Positions 26,083 to 35,691 are shown, counted from the stretch's first letter. The stretch is DNA of 54,749 nucleotides from Phycisphaerales bacterium (GCA_029260555.1 JAJDCZ010000053.1:1-54749), one strand, 5' to 3'. Made by a program: numbers and translations. The notes: generated by a model from the letters alone, not told the origin.

Positions 26083-27396
26083 ATGGCAAGGATCAGTAAT
26101 TTCGTAGTGCTGCAGCAAGGATGGCTGGTATTCCTGCTGGTGGCGTTGAACTCGCCGATGGTCTTGTGTTGTGCAGGAGAGGGGGAGGGAGATCGTACGG
26201 GAGGGAAGACCGCTTCCTTACGGGCGCGGCTCGTTACGGCGGGGCTTCGTGAGAGAACGCCGATGCGGGCGTTGTGGGTGACACGCTGGGATTATCGCTC
26301 AGCTGGGGATGTGCGCACGGTGGTGGATCATGCTTTTGAGCTTGGTGTGACGGATCTGCTCTGGCAGGTGCGTGGAGAGGCTGATGCGTATTACCGGAGT
26401 GAGATTGAGCCTTTCGGGAAGGAGTTGTTTGGGCGAGTGCCTAAGGCTGGTGAAGATCCCGGGATTGATCCGCTTGAGGTTGCTGTGGGGTATGCCCATG
26501 CACGGGGGATTCGGATTCATGCGTGGATCAATGTTTTTCCGTTGTGGAAGGGGACTGAGCCTCCGGTTGATCCAGAGCATGCACTGATTTCACATCCAGA
26601 GTGGAGGCTGATGGATGAAGCGGGTAAGCCTCAGCCTTTGAATGAGCATTATGTGGTTGCAAATCCGGTGCGGGTTGATGTTCATGACCGGGTTGTGGCG
26701 GTTTGCCGGGATCTGGTTACGAGATATGACATTGACGGGCTGCATCTGGACTACATTCGGTTTGTTTCAGACACGCTTGGGAAGGGGAAGCTGTATCCGG
26801 GGGATGCTGCGACGCTGAAGATGTTTGAGGATGCAACGGGATTGCCGGGTGTCAGCACAACTGAGCAGAAACAGGCATTTCGTGCCTGGATTCGTGATCG
26901 AATTACAAGGCTGGTGTGGCGGGTGCGCAATGAAGTGGTCAAGGGGAGCGGGGTTGAGTTGACTGCTGCGGTCTGGCGCAGGCCTGAGATTGGGTCGGGG
27001 CAGTATTTACAGGATGCAGCGCGGTGGCTGAATGAAGGACTGGTTGATCGGGTGATGCCGATGATTTACACAGCGGATGACGGGCAGTTCGCCTCGGATC
27101 TGTCTGCGTGGAAAGCAGTGGGGGATGCGAGACAGGTCGTCGCGGGGATCGGTGTGTATAAACATGATGAACAGCAGACAGCAAGACAGATTGAGATAAC
27201 TTTGAAACGGGGAGGTGGGGGCAGCGGCGGGGGCGGGGTGGGTGGGGGTTTTGCGCTGTTTGCGTACGGATCAATCTTTGAAAGCGTGAATCCTGATCAG
27301 GATCGGTCAGTCAAGGCGAAGAAGATGCGCACTCAACGACGGATGCGTATCAAAAAGGCTGTCAATGCGATCAAAAAGAGCGATGATGATGGCTGA
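26083..27396 (+). CDS. GHL10-type glycoside-hydrolase-like exported protein
   Basis: A 437-residue protein with an N-terminal hydrophobic segment ('WLVFLLVALNSPMVLCC') that may be a signal or lipoprotein peptide. The domain is a TIM-barrel of the GHL10/YddW type: 'MRALWVTRWDYRSAGDV', 'LGVTDLLWQVRGEADAYYRS', 'GIRIHAWINVFPLWKG', and 'YDIDGLHLDYIRF' with the likely catalytic Asp. These proteins are thought to act on peptidoglycan-like glycans. A Gly-only insertion (GGGGSGGGG, then VGGG) encoded by G-runs near 27210-27250 interrupts the C-terminal region just before 'FALFAYGSIFE'. The gene overlaps the next one by 8 nt. Confidence 0.85.
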   Translation: MARISNFVVLQQGWLVFLLVALNSPMVLCCAGEGEGDRTGGKTASLRARLVTAGLRERTPMRALWVTRWDYRSAGDVRTVVDHAFELGVTDLLWQVRGEADAYYRSEIEPFGKELFGRVPKAGEDPGIDPLEVAVGYAHARGIRIHAWINVFPLWKGTEPPVDPEHALISHPEWRLMDEAGKPQPLNEHYVVANPVRVDVHDRVVAVCRDLVTRYDIDGLHLDYIRFVSDTLGKGKLYPGDAATLKMFEDATGLPGVSTTEQKQAFRAWIRDRITRLVWRVRNEVVKGSGVELTAAVWRRPEIGSGQYLQDAARWLNEGLVDRVMPMIYTADDGQFASDLSAWKAVGDARQVVAGIGVYKHDEQQTARQIEITLKRGGGGSGGGGVGGGFALFAYGSIFESVNPDQDRSVKAKKMRTQRRMRIKKAVNAIKKSDDDG

Positions 27397-28294
27397 GGTG
27401 ACGGGAAAGGTCGCGATCGGGATTGATGTTGGGGGGACACGCATCAAGGTTGTGAAATTAGTGCAGGATCAGGCAGATCGGATTGCGATGAGCCCGCCTT
27501 ATTGCAAACTGGGCATGAAGGATTTAGCGGAGCATATCAGGCAATGTGTGAAGGAGGTGGCGGGAGGCAGCGAGGTTGCTGCGATTGGTTTGTGTCTGCC
27601 TGGTGTGGTGGAAGGCGGGCGGGTGGTACGGTCGGTTAATCTACCCGGGCTTGAGGGTGAGCAGATAGAAGCCCTGTTTGAGGGGGGCGAAGGAGTTTGT
27701 TGTGCGGGGGGTGTGAGAGTTTTTTCTGATGCGCATGCTGCGGGTTTTGATCTGAGTCGGAAATGGGAGGGAGGGCATGGAGGGGGGCGGCTGGCGTGTG
27801 TTTCGATCGGGACGGGTGTGGGGCTTGCGGTGCTTGATGGTGGGGAACTGGTGTGTGTGTCGGGTGGATCATCGGGGCATCTGGGGCAGGTTGATGTGTG
27901 TCCAGATGCCTGGCCTGACCTGGGGGCGCCGGTGGGGGGTGATGGGGGGCGGGGGTCACTTGAGTCGTATGTGGGGTATCGCGCGCTGGTTGGGCGGTAT
28001 GGGAGTGAGGAAATTGGTGAGATTGAGCGGGGTCTGGAGCGGGATGACACACCGATTCGTGCATTGGCGCGGGGGCTGAGGGTGGTCCATGCAATTTACA
28101 GGCCTGGGGCTATCTATCTGGCGGGGGGGGTGGGGTTGGCGATGGGGAGCTGCCTGGAACAGCTTGATGAACTGGTGCGCGAGGGGCTAACGAATCTATC
28201 TATAGATGGTTGGAAGCTGGGTGTGGGGGAGAGTCTGCATCATGCTGCGAGGGGGGCAGCGCTGCTGGCACTGAAGGAACAGATTGAAAGATGA
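27389..28294 (+). CDS. ROK-family sugar kinase with degenerate zinc motif
   Basis: A sugar kinase of the ROK family, 301 residues. The phosphate loop is 'GIDVGGTRIKVVKL'. 'AIGLCLPGVV' and 'FSDAHAAGF' carry the expected catalytic Asp, and 'VSIGTGVGLAVLDGG' is the second ATP motif. The region that normally reads E-x-G-H-(x)n-C-x-C-G-x-x-G-C-x-E is altered to 'SSGHLGQVDVCPDAWPDLG' and 'GGRGSLESYV', losing most zinc-binding Cys. The ATG at 27389 overlaps the previous stop, so coupling with the GHL10 gene is likely and it may phosphorylate a sugar released by it. Confidence 0.8.
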   Translation: MAEVTGKVAIGIDVGGTRIKVVKLVQDQADRIAMSPPYCKLGMKDLAEHIRQCVKEVAGGSEVAAIGLCLPGVVEGGRVVRSVNLPGLEGEQIEALFEGGEGVCCAGGVRVFSDAHAAGFDLSRKWEGGHGGGRLACVSIGTGVGLAVLDGGELVCVSGGSSGHLGQVDVCPDAWPDLGAPVGGDGGRGSLESYVGYRALVGRYGSEEIGEIERGLERDDTPIRALARGLRVVHAIYRPGAIYLAGGVGLAMGSCLEQLDELVREGLTNLSIDGWKLGVGESLHHAARGAALLALKEQIER

Positions 28295-28378
28295 GATAAG
28301 GATCGTCAATGGGATTGTGAATGGGCGTTGCGTTGGTGGGTGGTGAGTGAATAGACTGTTGGCGGACAAGTTGTATTG

Positions 28379-30406
28379 ATGGGGTTGTCCGGGGGATTGG
28401 CAGTTTTTGTGACGGAGCGTACTTTGGCTGACCTCTTTGATCTGACGATTGGTCGGGTTTGTATTCCCGAGGGGTATGCAGAGTTGCCGATACAGGGCGG
28501 GGACGACAGCGTGGGTGCCTCAGCGCTGCGTGTGTGTGTGCTGGTTCGTGTTCAGGCGGATGAGGTGGGCGGGCAGCTGGTTCAGCTGCGCGATCAGATT
28601 GATGCACGGGTGTATCTGGGGTGTGTGTGTGATCAGGCGGGGACGATTCATCGGTGGGTTGAGGTGTGGGTACAGGATTTGTCGCAGCTTGAGCATGCGC
28701 CATCGTCGTATCGGCAGGCGTTGAGTAATGCGATTCTGGATGAGTGCTGGTGGACGAATCATCGTGCGTTTGCCGATGCTGATCCGGCGTTATGTGTGAC
28801 GGGGGGATGGGAGCAGAGGCATCCGTTGTTGACGCTTCTGGATGTTGAGGGGGGCTGTGCGGTGCATCCGGTGGAGGAGCAGTCTGGTGAGCCTTGGCGG
28901 GTTTGTTGTGATGAGGGGGTGCTTTCGGCGCGGGGTTTGCCTGGATATGGAACGAGTCTGCATCGGTATGGGTGGGTGGAGTCGCTGGGTGAAGATTCGC
29001 CGATGGTTGTGTTGACAGCGGGTGGGCCTTTGAACTCTGGGGTCAGGCCTGTGGAGGAGGTTGTGGGAGGTGGGTTGTTGCCTTGGAATCTGGGTGGCGG
29101 GTTGTTGATGGTTCGGGCGTGGAGTCCGTTTGGATTTGATCAGATCATGGGGCATTTGAAGGGGGTTGAGACGGAGGGATTCCGTCATGGCAAGACGCTT
29201 CTGGATGTGGGTCAGCTGACGGGAATGGAGGCTGAGGATGCGATGCAGCCTCGGTCAGACGGGTGGCTGATGTGTGCAAGGCACAGCGCCAGTGAACGGA
29301 TGCTTGAGAGTTTGTATTTGAGGTTGAAGCTGATCGGGGATGCGATTGAGCAGGTGCGGGCGGTGACGCGGGCGACGCAGAGGCCGATTCTGGATCTTGG
29401 ACCTGGGAGTTTTCAGGTTCGTCTGGGAGAGCCGGGGTGCGGGTTGCCGTTTTTGTGGACAGCACGGACAAAGCTGATGGATGCTGGGCGTGCGGTGGCG
29501 TTGCCTGTTGCGGGTGGGGATGCGAGTTATTACATGCACAGCCGGGGGGTAGGTGCGTCGATTTATCGTCCCCAGGCTGGGTTTGATCAGATTCAGGGGC
29601 GTGGCTCGTTCCGGATTCGAGAGAGCAAGGTCCACGGGTCAGACGGGACGGGTGTGGTTGATGGCACATTTTCGACGCAGGAGCGGGTGGACCCATCGCG
29701 GAGTGATCTGGTGTGGATTCGGGCGCAGATCGGTAGTGAACGGGTTGATTTGCAGGGGACGCTTGAGCGGGACAGTGCCTTGGCGCAGGGGGAGTGGCGG
29801 TTTCGGTCGTTCAGTTTGCGTTTTGATGATGAGCAGATGGGGCTGTTGCGATCGGCGGAGGGGGTTCCGATGCCTGATGTGGCGTTTGAGATTGTGCCAT
29901 TACTGAGTACGCCTTGCGATCTGTATGCGATTGCGGTTTTGGCGGTGGGTGGGCTTTTGGTAGATGGTGATACAACGCTGGCGGTGGCGTTGGATGAGGT
30001 TTTGAGCCTGGCGCGTCAACTTGGCAGTGATCATGATGACATGGTGGGGCTTGGGGACCGGATTGTTCAGCTATTTGACAGCGATTCACGCTGGGTTGAG
30101 TCGCTGGGGCCTCATCGACTGGTGCAGGAGAAGATGACGGCTGAGGAAGCGTTTGGGTTGATCCCGGTGGAGTTGTGGGCGGAGGTTCTGGGTGCGATTG
30201 TGCGGATGGTGCCTGGGATGGGTCCTGACAGCTGGTGTCGAGATCTTGGGCAGGTGCGTCCGGGTGCGTTGCACAGGGTGTTTGATGGGAGTCTGGGGTC
30301 GTTTGACAAGCTGGTTCAGCGTACGCGTGGGCTTCTGGTGGGCGATTCATGGAGCAATGATGAGGTTCAGTCGGTGATTGACCGCATGTTGATGGCGCTG
30401 GTGTGA
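28379..30406 (+). CDS. Unrecognised 675-aa protein at the head of the T6SS-like locus
   Basis: I do not recognise this protein. It has no signal peptide and no transmembrane helix, and many Trp and Cys (for example 'DECWWTNH', 'CVCDQAG', 'WRVCCDEG'). The layout suggests three parts: an alpha/beta N-terminal domain (about 1-190), a middle with 'PWNLGGGLLMVRAWSPFGFDQIMGHLKGV' (about 240-275), and a C-terminal half rich in beta strands ending in a helical bundle. It is followed directly by the TssJ-like gene on the same strand and shares the extreme G-rich codon use of the T6SS genes, so a role with them is inferred from position only. The start is uncertain: ATG 28379 or TTG 28376. Confidence 0.6.
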   Translation: MGLSGGLAVFVTERTLADLFDLTIGRVCIPEGYAELPIQGGDDSVGASALRVCVLVRVQADEVGGQLVQLRDQIDARVYLGCVCDQAGTIHRWVEVWVQDLSQLEHAPSSYRQALSNAILDECWWTNHRAFADADPALCVTGGWEQRHPLLTLLDVEGGCAVHPVEEQSGEPWRVCCDEGVLSARGLPGYGTSLHRYGWVESLGEDSPMVVLTAGGPLNSGVRPVEEVVGGGLLPWNLGGGLLMVRAWSPFGFDQIMGHLKGVETEGFRHGKTLLDVGQLTGMEAEDAMQPRSDGWLMCARHSASERMLESLYLRLKLIGDAIEQVRAVTRATQRPILDLGPGSFQVRLGEPGCGLPFLWTARTKLMDAGRAVALPVAGGDASYYMHSRGVGASIYRPQAGFDQIQGRGSFRIRESKVHGSDGTGVVDGTFSTQERVDPSRSDLVWIRAQIGSERVDLQGTLERDSALAQGEWRFRSFSLRFDDEQMGLLRSAEGVPMPDVAFEIVPLLSTPCDLYAIAVLAVGGLLVDGDTTLAVALDEVLSLARQLGSDHDDMVGLGDRIVQLFDSDSRWVESLGPHRLVQEKMTAEEAFGLIPVELWAEVLGAIVRMVPGMGPDSWCRDLGQVRPGALHRVFDGSLGSFDKLVQRTRGLLVGDSWSNDEVQSVIDRMLMALV

Positions 30407-30544
30407 TGATGCACGATGTTGTTTGATCTGTTAGTGTGGGTGCTGGGTGATTCCACCCATTGGTCATGATAGAAGATTGTGAAGAAGAATCAGGAGTCGT
30501 TCCAGTGTGCGTTTGCAGGCTGGGCATAAGAAAAGGAAAGTCAG

Positions 30545-31075
30545 ATGATGAGGATGAATCGAGTATTGGTGTTGGTGGCGATGCTGACTGGCGGACTTTT
30601 GATGGTTGGTTGCTCGAGTGGTAGCAGGGTTGGGGCGTTTAATGTGCAGGTGAGTGTCGCAAAGAGCATAGCAGATGACAAAGGGAGGATTCCCTCGCTC
30701 GAGGTGGATCTGATCGGTGTAAAGGATGTCAGGAAGAGCGAGTTTTCGAGCTATTCGATGAGCAAGTATTTTTCCGGGACGGACCAGTTCAGGCGTGATA
30801 CACGGCATAAGACGATGGTCTTTACAACGAACAACAAAGATGCCCATCAGATGCTCATGAAGAAGGATGCGCTCTGGAAGGACTGGAAGGGTTCTTCCTG
30901 GCTCTTTGTGCTGGTGAATCTGCCTGGGGTTGGCAAGGATGAAATGGGCGGGGCGGATCCCCGGCGGATGATTTTGCCATTGGACAAGAGCCGATGGGCT
31001 GGTAATACGATTCGTCTGGAAGTGCAGGGCAGCGGTATTGCACTTTTGACAGAGATGAAGCCAGAACAGAACTGA
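30545..31075 (+). CDS. tssJ: TssJ-like T6SS lipoprotein
   Basis: A 176-residue exported lipoprotein. The signal peptide ends in the lipobox 'LLMVGCSSGS' (Cys at about 23). The body could be the small beta-sandwich of TssJ: 'PSLEVDLIGVKDVRKSEF' early and 'SSWLFVLVNLPGVG' then 'ILPLDKSRWAGNTIRLEVQGSGIAL' late, similar in order to the strands that contact TssM. TssJ anchors the TssLM membrane complex to the outer membrane. AAAGGAAAG precedes the ATG. Identity to named TssJ is low; the call leans on size, lipobox, strand pattern and the T6SS context. Confidence 0.55.
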   Translation: MMRMNRVLVLVAMLTGGLLMVGCSSGSRVGAFNVQVSVAKSIADDKGRIPSLEVDLIGVKDVRKSEFSSYSMSKYFSGTDQFRRDTRHKTMVFTTNNKDAHQMLMKKDALWKDWKGSSWLFVLVNLPGVGKDEMGGADPRRMILPLDKSRWAGNTIRLEVQGSGIALLTEMKPEQN

Positions 31076-31328
31076 TGCAACAGGCTGATGCCTTGTCAGT
31101 AGACGATGCTTGCAGATTTGCAGCGTTTTGCTGACGATGCGCAGCATGTGTCGCTGGTATTCAGGATCGGCAGAAACTTTGATGGTGAGTGCAGGTTTCT
31201 GGATCAGTGCCTGGTTAGCTGTTGTGCGTGAAGTGAGATGTCTTGCGATGCGGGTAAAGCTGCTGAGCAGTGGCATTGGAATCATGCGAGTTGTTTCAGA
31301 GCGGGACGGTGTCTGAGCGAGTCTGTTC

Positions 31329-34300
31329 ATGGCGGTATTCGGCGGATTTGAAACGATCAGAGAGCATGCCCGCGATCGAAGCGGGCTTGCGGTTGTTTAT
31401 GTTGCCAAGGCTGAGAGTGGGAAGGGGAAGGCTACTGATTGTGCTGTGAAGGTGCTGGAATCAGCCCCTGAAATTGTTGGCAAGGAGCAGGCCAAGCGTG
31501 AGCTGGATGCATTTTTGCAGGCAGGAGAAGTCCAGCAGGCAGCGTTTAAGGCGGATAGTCGATATTGGGCACCTGTCTATGAGTCTGGCATGTGCGAGCA
31601 GGGGGCGTATATCGGGACGGATCTGTACCCGCTTTCGGTGCAGAGGCTGATCGATGGGAAGACGCGGCTTGATGGTGTTGCGGTGCTGCGGCTCATGCGG
31701 GCGGTGGTGGGAGGGCTATGTGCGCTGAAGAAAGCACGAAGCAGGAGTCATGGCAGGCTTCGGGCAAGCAATGTGTTGATTGGTGGGCGGGGTGTGAAGG
31801 GGGGAGATCCGCGGAAGGACCAGATTGTGCTGGTGGATCCGATTGCGGATAGTGAGCTTGATGAGTATCGGGATGAGGCTGCGGATCTTCGTGCGCTTGG
31901 GCAGATGATTCATGAGATGGTGTTGCATGTGCCTTTTAAGGGGCGTGCGACCTGGCCTGTGGAGACGGGGGCAGCGTGGGACCGGATGGGCAAGGTTGGG
32001 CAGGCGATCTGGGCGCTTTGCAATGAAATTCTGGATCCGGAGCCTGATGGCGGGGGGATGACGCTTGAGGAAGTTGAGCAGAGGCTGAATCGGATCAAGA
32101 TGCCGACGCAACGGCGGGGGGTGGCGGTGGTTGCGGTGGTGGCGGTGCTGATGCTTGCGGTGGCGGGGGTTTACTTTGGGATGGGTGGTGGTGGTGGGGG
32201 CAAGGGTGAGCCGTTGCCTGAGGTTACGGATGAGGAGGCTTTGGTGCTTTGGTCTCCATATCTGAAGGATTTTAAGCGTTGGTATGGCGGGTTGACGACT
32301 CAGATTATTAAGGCATCTCGGGAGGACAAGGAAACAGCGAAGGGTGATGAGGGGCTCAGAGCTTTGGACGAGCGGTTAACCGAGTATCGCAGTAACAAGA
32401 AGCTGAGAGCGAGTCTGCTGAGTGCACAGGACTTGGGTGGAGTTTTGATTCGTTACAACAAGAAGGAAATTCAGAGTCAGTTGAGGGAGGGGGAGTTTGA
32501 CAAGTTGCCGCCGGAGTCTGTGGGCATGGTCGCTGATCAAGCCAAGCTCAAGAACACACTGCAGTTGTACAAGCAGGTTCGGAAGGAGTTGGTGGAGTGG
32601 AAGACGCTGAGCGAGGCAAGGGAGTTGGTATTCGCGTTTGAGGGTCGGGGGTGGATGGCTGCGGGACAATGGGTGGATGAGCCGATCGGGAGCATTGATG
32701 ATTCATTGGGAGAGGGGGATCTGGAGCCTGCGTCGAACTTGTGGAAAACTTTGAATGAGCTGGCTCGCAGGGTTGGGGCTGCTCAACCTGTTGGACAGAG
32801 CTTTGAAGCACTGGTGAAGCGGGCTCAGGCGATGAAAGAGGCGGGGGGGAGTGAGTATGAGATTCTGGCCAGGCTTGAAGATTTAGGGAATGGGATATCG
32901 AGCCAGGCGGAGGGGAAGGCATCGCTTGATGAACTTGGGCAGGCGATCAGTGCTGTGGGGGAAGTCCTGACTGAAGTGGATGCTTTTTTGAAGGCTGAGG
33001 CGGGGCATGTTTACTGGAAGGGTTATGACAAGGACTGGAAGCTGTCAGAAAAAGTGGGGGGTGATGAGCGGGTGACGGTTGCGTTGGTGCGTGATTGGAT
33101 GGGTGCTGCGGGGGATAAGAAGTATCGATTGTTAGAGCCTGATCCTCGGGGCTCGGGGTGGGATGCTGATGCAAAGTTGAGCAGTTTGAATGAGCAAATT
33201 GCAGAGTTGAAACAGTTGATTTCTGAAGAAGAAGATTCGCCTGACAAGGCGGGGCTTGAGCAGGAGTTGGCGGGGTTTGAGGCACAGGTGGTGAAGCTGG
33301 GTGATGTTCGTGAGCGGATTGGGGAGTTTGAGCCTTTGGAAAGGCTCAGAGGTGAGATTGAGCAGGAGATGGGGGCGTTTGAAGCTGACAGGGGCGGTTT
33401 GGCGTCACGGATTGATGACAGCATTGGTGTGCTGACGATTACGCGTGAGGAGTTGATTGAGCAGTTGATGCCGATGCGATTTGTATCGCCGGCCATGGAT
33501 CAGTCATGGATTGCGCAGCGAGATGCAATGATTGGGCTGACAGAAAAAGATGTAGATTCGCGCAGGCTTAAGCGAGGCTCAAAGAAACTTGTTGAGTTTT
33601 ATACGGTGTTGGAGGAGAACTTTAGTGCTGAGCTTGGGGAGTCTGTTGCGGGGTCTTTGATTGCTGAGCAGGCTGCGGGTGCGGTTGATGCTCAGCGTGA
33701 AGCGGGGTTGGGGCAAGTGTTTTTGCAGACACGGTTTGAGCTCACAGGGCCTGAGGTTGATGCGGCGGTTGTTGACGCTGCGGTTAAGGCGTATGAGGGA
33801 TGGCTTGGGCGAGTTGCGTCGCTTGGGGGTGAGCTGGATCGTGCGGTGGAGATGCTTGACGGTGCGTATGCCGTTGATGAAGCAGAATCAGAGACGGGAG
33901 AGACACTCAGGCAGATTCGGTCGCGATGGCAGGATGAGGCATTGCCTGGTGGAGTTGAGTCAGCTGCGAAGGCGGTTCTGGGGCGGGTTGATGTGCTTGA
34001 GCGGATAGATAATGAGGCGGACTGGCGTGTGCTTCTTGGGGATGCTGGCTCGGGTGAGATTGGGCGGGCGGTTGCGGGAGTCATGCGATTGATTGCGGTG
34101 GGGGCGCCATCTGGGGCAGGCGCGATTGATGAAGAGGCGGATGCTTTTGATAAGGCACGGGGAGTTGTGGAACAGGGGATAGGGGATGAAGCCAGACGGG
34201 GTGTGGTGCTGAAAAGACTTGGGGCAGAGGCGAAGCGATTGTGGCAGCGACGGATGGTACAGGCGACGGATGCTTTGACGATTGATCGGGGATTTGAGGT

Positions 34301-35666
34301 GATGGATCGGTTTGGTGTGAGTAAAGCTGATCTGACGGGTGCGTTTGGTGTGAATTATGCGATGTATGAGTTGCGGGCACTGGGGAGTGTTGGGGTGCTT
34401 GAAGATGATGCGGTGAGCAGACCTGTGCAGGCGTTTTTGAATGTTGCGAGGTCGTTGGGTGTGGGGGGAGATGAAGGTTCGTTTGAGGAGATGCTGAGGG
34501 AGCTTGAAGAGCAGATTATTCAGGATGAGGCACCGAAGGTTGATGTGACGACGATTGGACCTGGTGGTGTGGGCTGGGTGGGGCGGGAGCTTGATGTGGA
34601 TGGGCAGCGGGTGGCTTTTTCGTGGACTGGGGCAAGCGGGCGGAATCATGAGGTGGTGTTTGATCTGGTGACGCCAGTGTTGCCTGCGGAACCTGTGTTT
34701 ATGAGCGAGGAGGAGGTTTCGATCGGTTTGTTTTCAGATTTAGCGCAGGCTGCGGGTTCGGAGGTGCTGGGGGTTTTTGAGGGCATGAAACTGAAGGGGC
34801 TTGTGAGTTGGGAGCGGAGGGGTGCGCAGTTTGTTGCGAGGGCTCACTGGCTTGATGGTGCTGCGCAGATTGATGGAAGCAGGCCGATTTATCCACAGGG
34901 GATTTTGGAAGGGGGATCAACGAGCGGGTTGGACATTGCAGCGGGGCAAGGTGAGCCTGGGGTTGATCACCCGATGACGCAGGTGCCGATCAGTGCGGCG
35001 TTTCGAGCAGCCCAGGTTGCGGGGTGTCGATTTGCGACGGTTGCAGAGTGGAATGCTGCTGTGGATGGGGCGGGAGGTATGGGGCAGCTTGAGCGATTTA
35101 ACTTGCGGGATCAGACATGGGGTCGTCAAAGGGACTACATAGCGCGCAGGGCAGACAGTTCTGGAGCAGATACTTTGAGTCAGGCGAGGGCTTATTGGCC
35201 TGATGCGGGTGCGTATCGGGACAAGTCGCGACCTCCCAGTGGTGCCAAGGCGGAATTGCGGAACTTTGATGATGGCAAGCTCTGGTTTTCGCGTGTGGAT
35301 GAAGGTGGCGGGGGCGGGCAGATCAAGCATTTGATTGGGAATGTGGCGGAGTTTGTGCTTTTGGATGCCACTGTGTTTGATGAAGAGGGTGCGGTGGTTG
35401 GTTCAAGCTGGGGAGAGGTCAAGAGCCAGCTGGAACAGGCGGGGGTGGGTGTGATTGGCGGATCTGCCTTGTCAGCACCGAGTATGGCGATTAATGAGGC
35501 GAGCTGGAAGAGTTGGGGAAGGAAGGAAGCTGGGCCCGAGCACTCTGATGTAGGATTCAGGTTGGCGTTTTCTGCCAAGGGTGTGGGGCAGCCCATGTAC
35601 AAGCGGCTGGCCAAGATTCTTGAGGGTCGATCGTATCTGCCTGTGACTGAACCAGATGGATTGTGA
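31329..35666 (+). CDS. Giant membrane pseudokinase fused to a FGE/TagR-like domain
   Basis: A 1445-residue protein. Residues 1-255 have a protein-kinase fold: 'CAVKVL' keeps the Lys (41), but the HRD loop reads 'HGRLRASNVLI' (from 141), losing the catalytic Asp, and DFG reads 'DPIA' (Asp170); no glycine loop is visible. It is therefore probably a pseudokinase. A transmembrane helix lies at about 262-284, followed by about 800 residues of helical, coiled-coil-rich sequence. The C-terminus (about 1120-1440) resembles the formylglycine-generating/sulfatase-modifying fold: 'FMSEEEVSIGLF', 'AGCRFATVAEWNAAV', 'HLIGNVAEFV', 'IGGSALSAP', 'SDVGFRLAF'. This combines the roles of PpkA and TagR of the Pseudomonas T6SS. 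The C-terminal 450 residues are paralogous to those of the TagF fusion at 44027. Confidence 0.8.
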   Translation: MAVFGGFETIREHARDRSGLAVVYVAKAESGKGKATDCAVKVLESAPEIVGKEQAKRELDAFLQAGEVQQAAFKADSRYWAPVYESGMCEQGAYIGTDLYPLSVQRLIDGKTRLDGVAVLRLMRAVVGGLCALKKARSRSHGRLRASNVLIGGRGVKGGDPRKDQIVLVDPIADSELDEYRDEAADLRALGQMIHEMVLHVPFKGRATWPVETGAAWDRMGKVGQAIWALCNEILDPEPDGGGMTLEEVEQRLNRIKMPTQRRGVAVVAVVAVLMLAVAGVYFGMGGGGGGKGEPLPEVTDEEALVLWSPYLKDFKRWYGGLTTQIIKASREDKETAKGDEGLRALDERLTEYRSNKKLRASLLSAQDLGGVLIRYNKKEIQSQLREGEFDKLPPESVGMVADQAKLKNTLQLYKQVRKELVEWKTLSEARELVFAFEGRGWMAAGQWVDEPIGSIDDSLGEGDLEPASNLWKTLNELARRVGAAQPVGQSFEALVKRAQAMKEAGGSEYEILARLEDLGNGISSQAEGKASLDELGQAISAVGEVLTEVDAFLKAEAGHVYWKGYDKDWKLSEKVGGDERVTVALVRDWMGAAGDKKYRLLEPDPRGSGWDADAKLSSLNEQIAELKQLISEEEDSPDKAGLEQELAGFEAQVVKLGDVRERIGEFEPLERLRGEIEQEMGAFEADRGGLASRIDDSIGVLTITREELIEQLMPMRFVSPAMDQSWIAQRDAMIGLTEKDVDSRRLKRGSKKLVEFYTVLEENFSAELGESVAGSLIAEQAAGAVDAQREAGLGQVFLQTRFELTGPEVDAAVVDAAVKAYEGWLGRVASLGGELDRAVEMLDGAYAVDEAESETGETLRQIRSRWQDEALPGGVESAAKAVLGRVDVLERIDNEADWRVLLGDAGSGEIGRAVAGVMRLIAVGAPSGAGAIDEEADAFDKARGVVEQGIGDEARRGVVLKRLGAEAKRLWQRRMVQATDALTIDRGFEVMDRFGVSKADLTGAFGVNYAMYELRALGSVGVLEDDAVSRPVQAFLNVARSLGVGGDEGSFEEMLRELEEQIIQDEAPKVDVTTIGPGGVGWVGRELDVDGQRVAFSWTGASGRNHEVVFDLVTPVLPAEPVFMSEEEVSIGLFSDLAQAAGSEVLGVFEGMKLKGLVSWERRGAQFVARAHWLDGAAQIDGSRPIYPQGILEGGSTSGLDIAAGQGEPGVDHPMTQVPISAAFRAAQVAGCRFATVAEWNAAVDGAGGMGQLERFNLRDQTWGRQRDYIARRADSSGADTLSQARAYWPDAGAYRDKSRPPSGAKAELRNFDDGKLWFSRVDEGGGGGQIKHLIGNVAEFVLLDATVFDEEGAVVGSSWGEVKSQLEQAGVGVIGGSALSAPSMAINEASWKSWGRKEAGPEHSDVGFRLAFSAKGVGQPMYKRLAKILEGRSYLPVTEPDGL

Positions 35667-35691
35667 GCTGAAGCTGACAGAGATGTGAGGA

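Noticed and set aside
27499..30527. Long minus-strand open frames opposite the ROK and 675-aa genes
   Set aside because: They are shadows of G-rich coding strands: extreme Pro/His/Ser composition, no start signals, and the plus-strand genes are clear.
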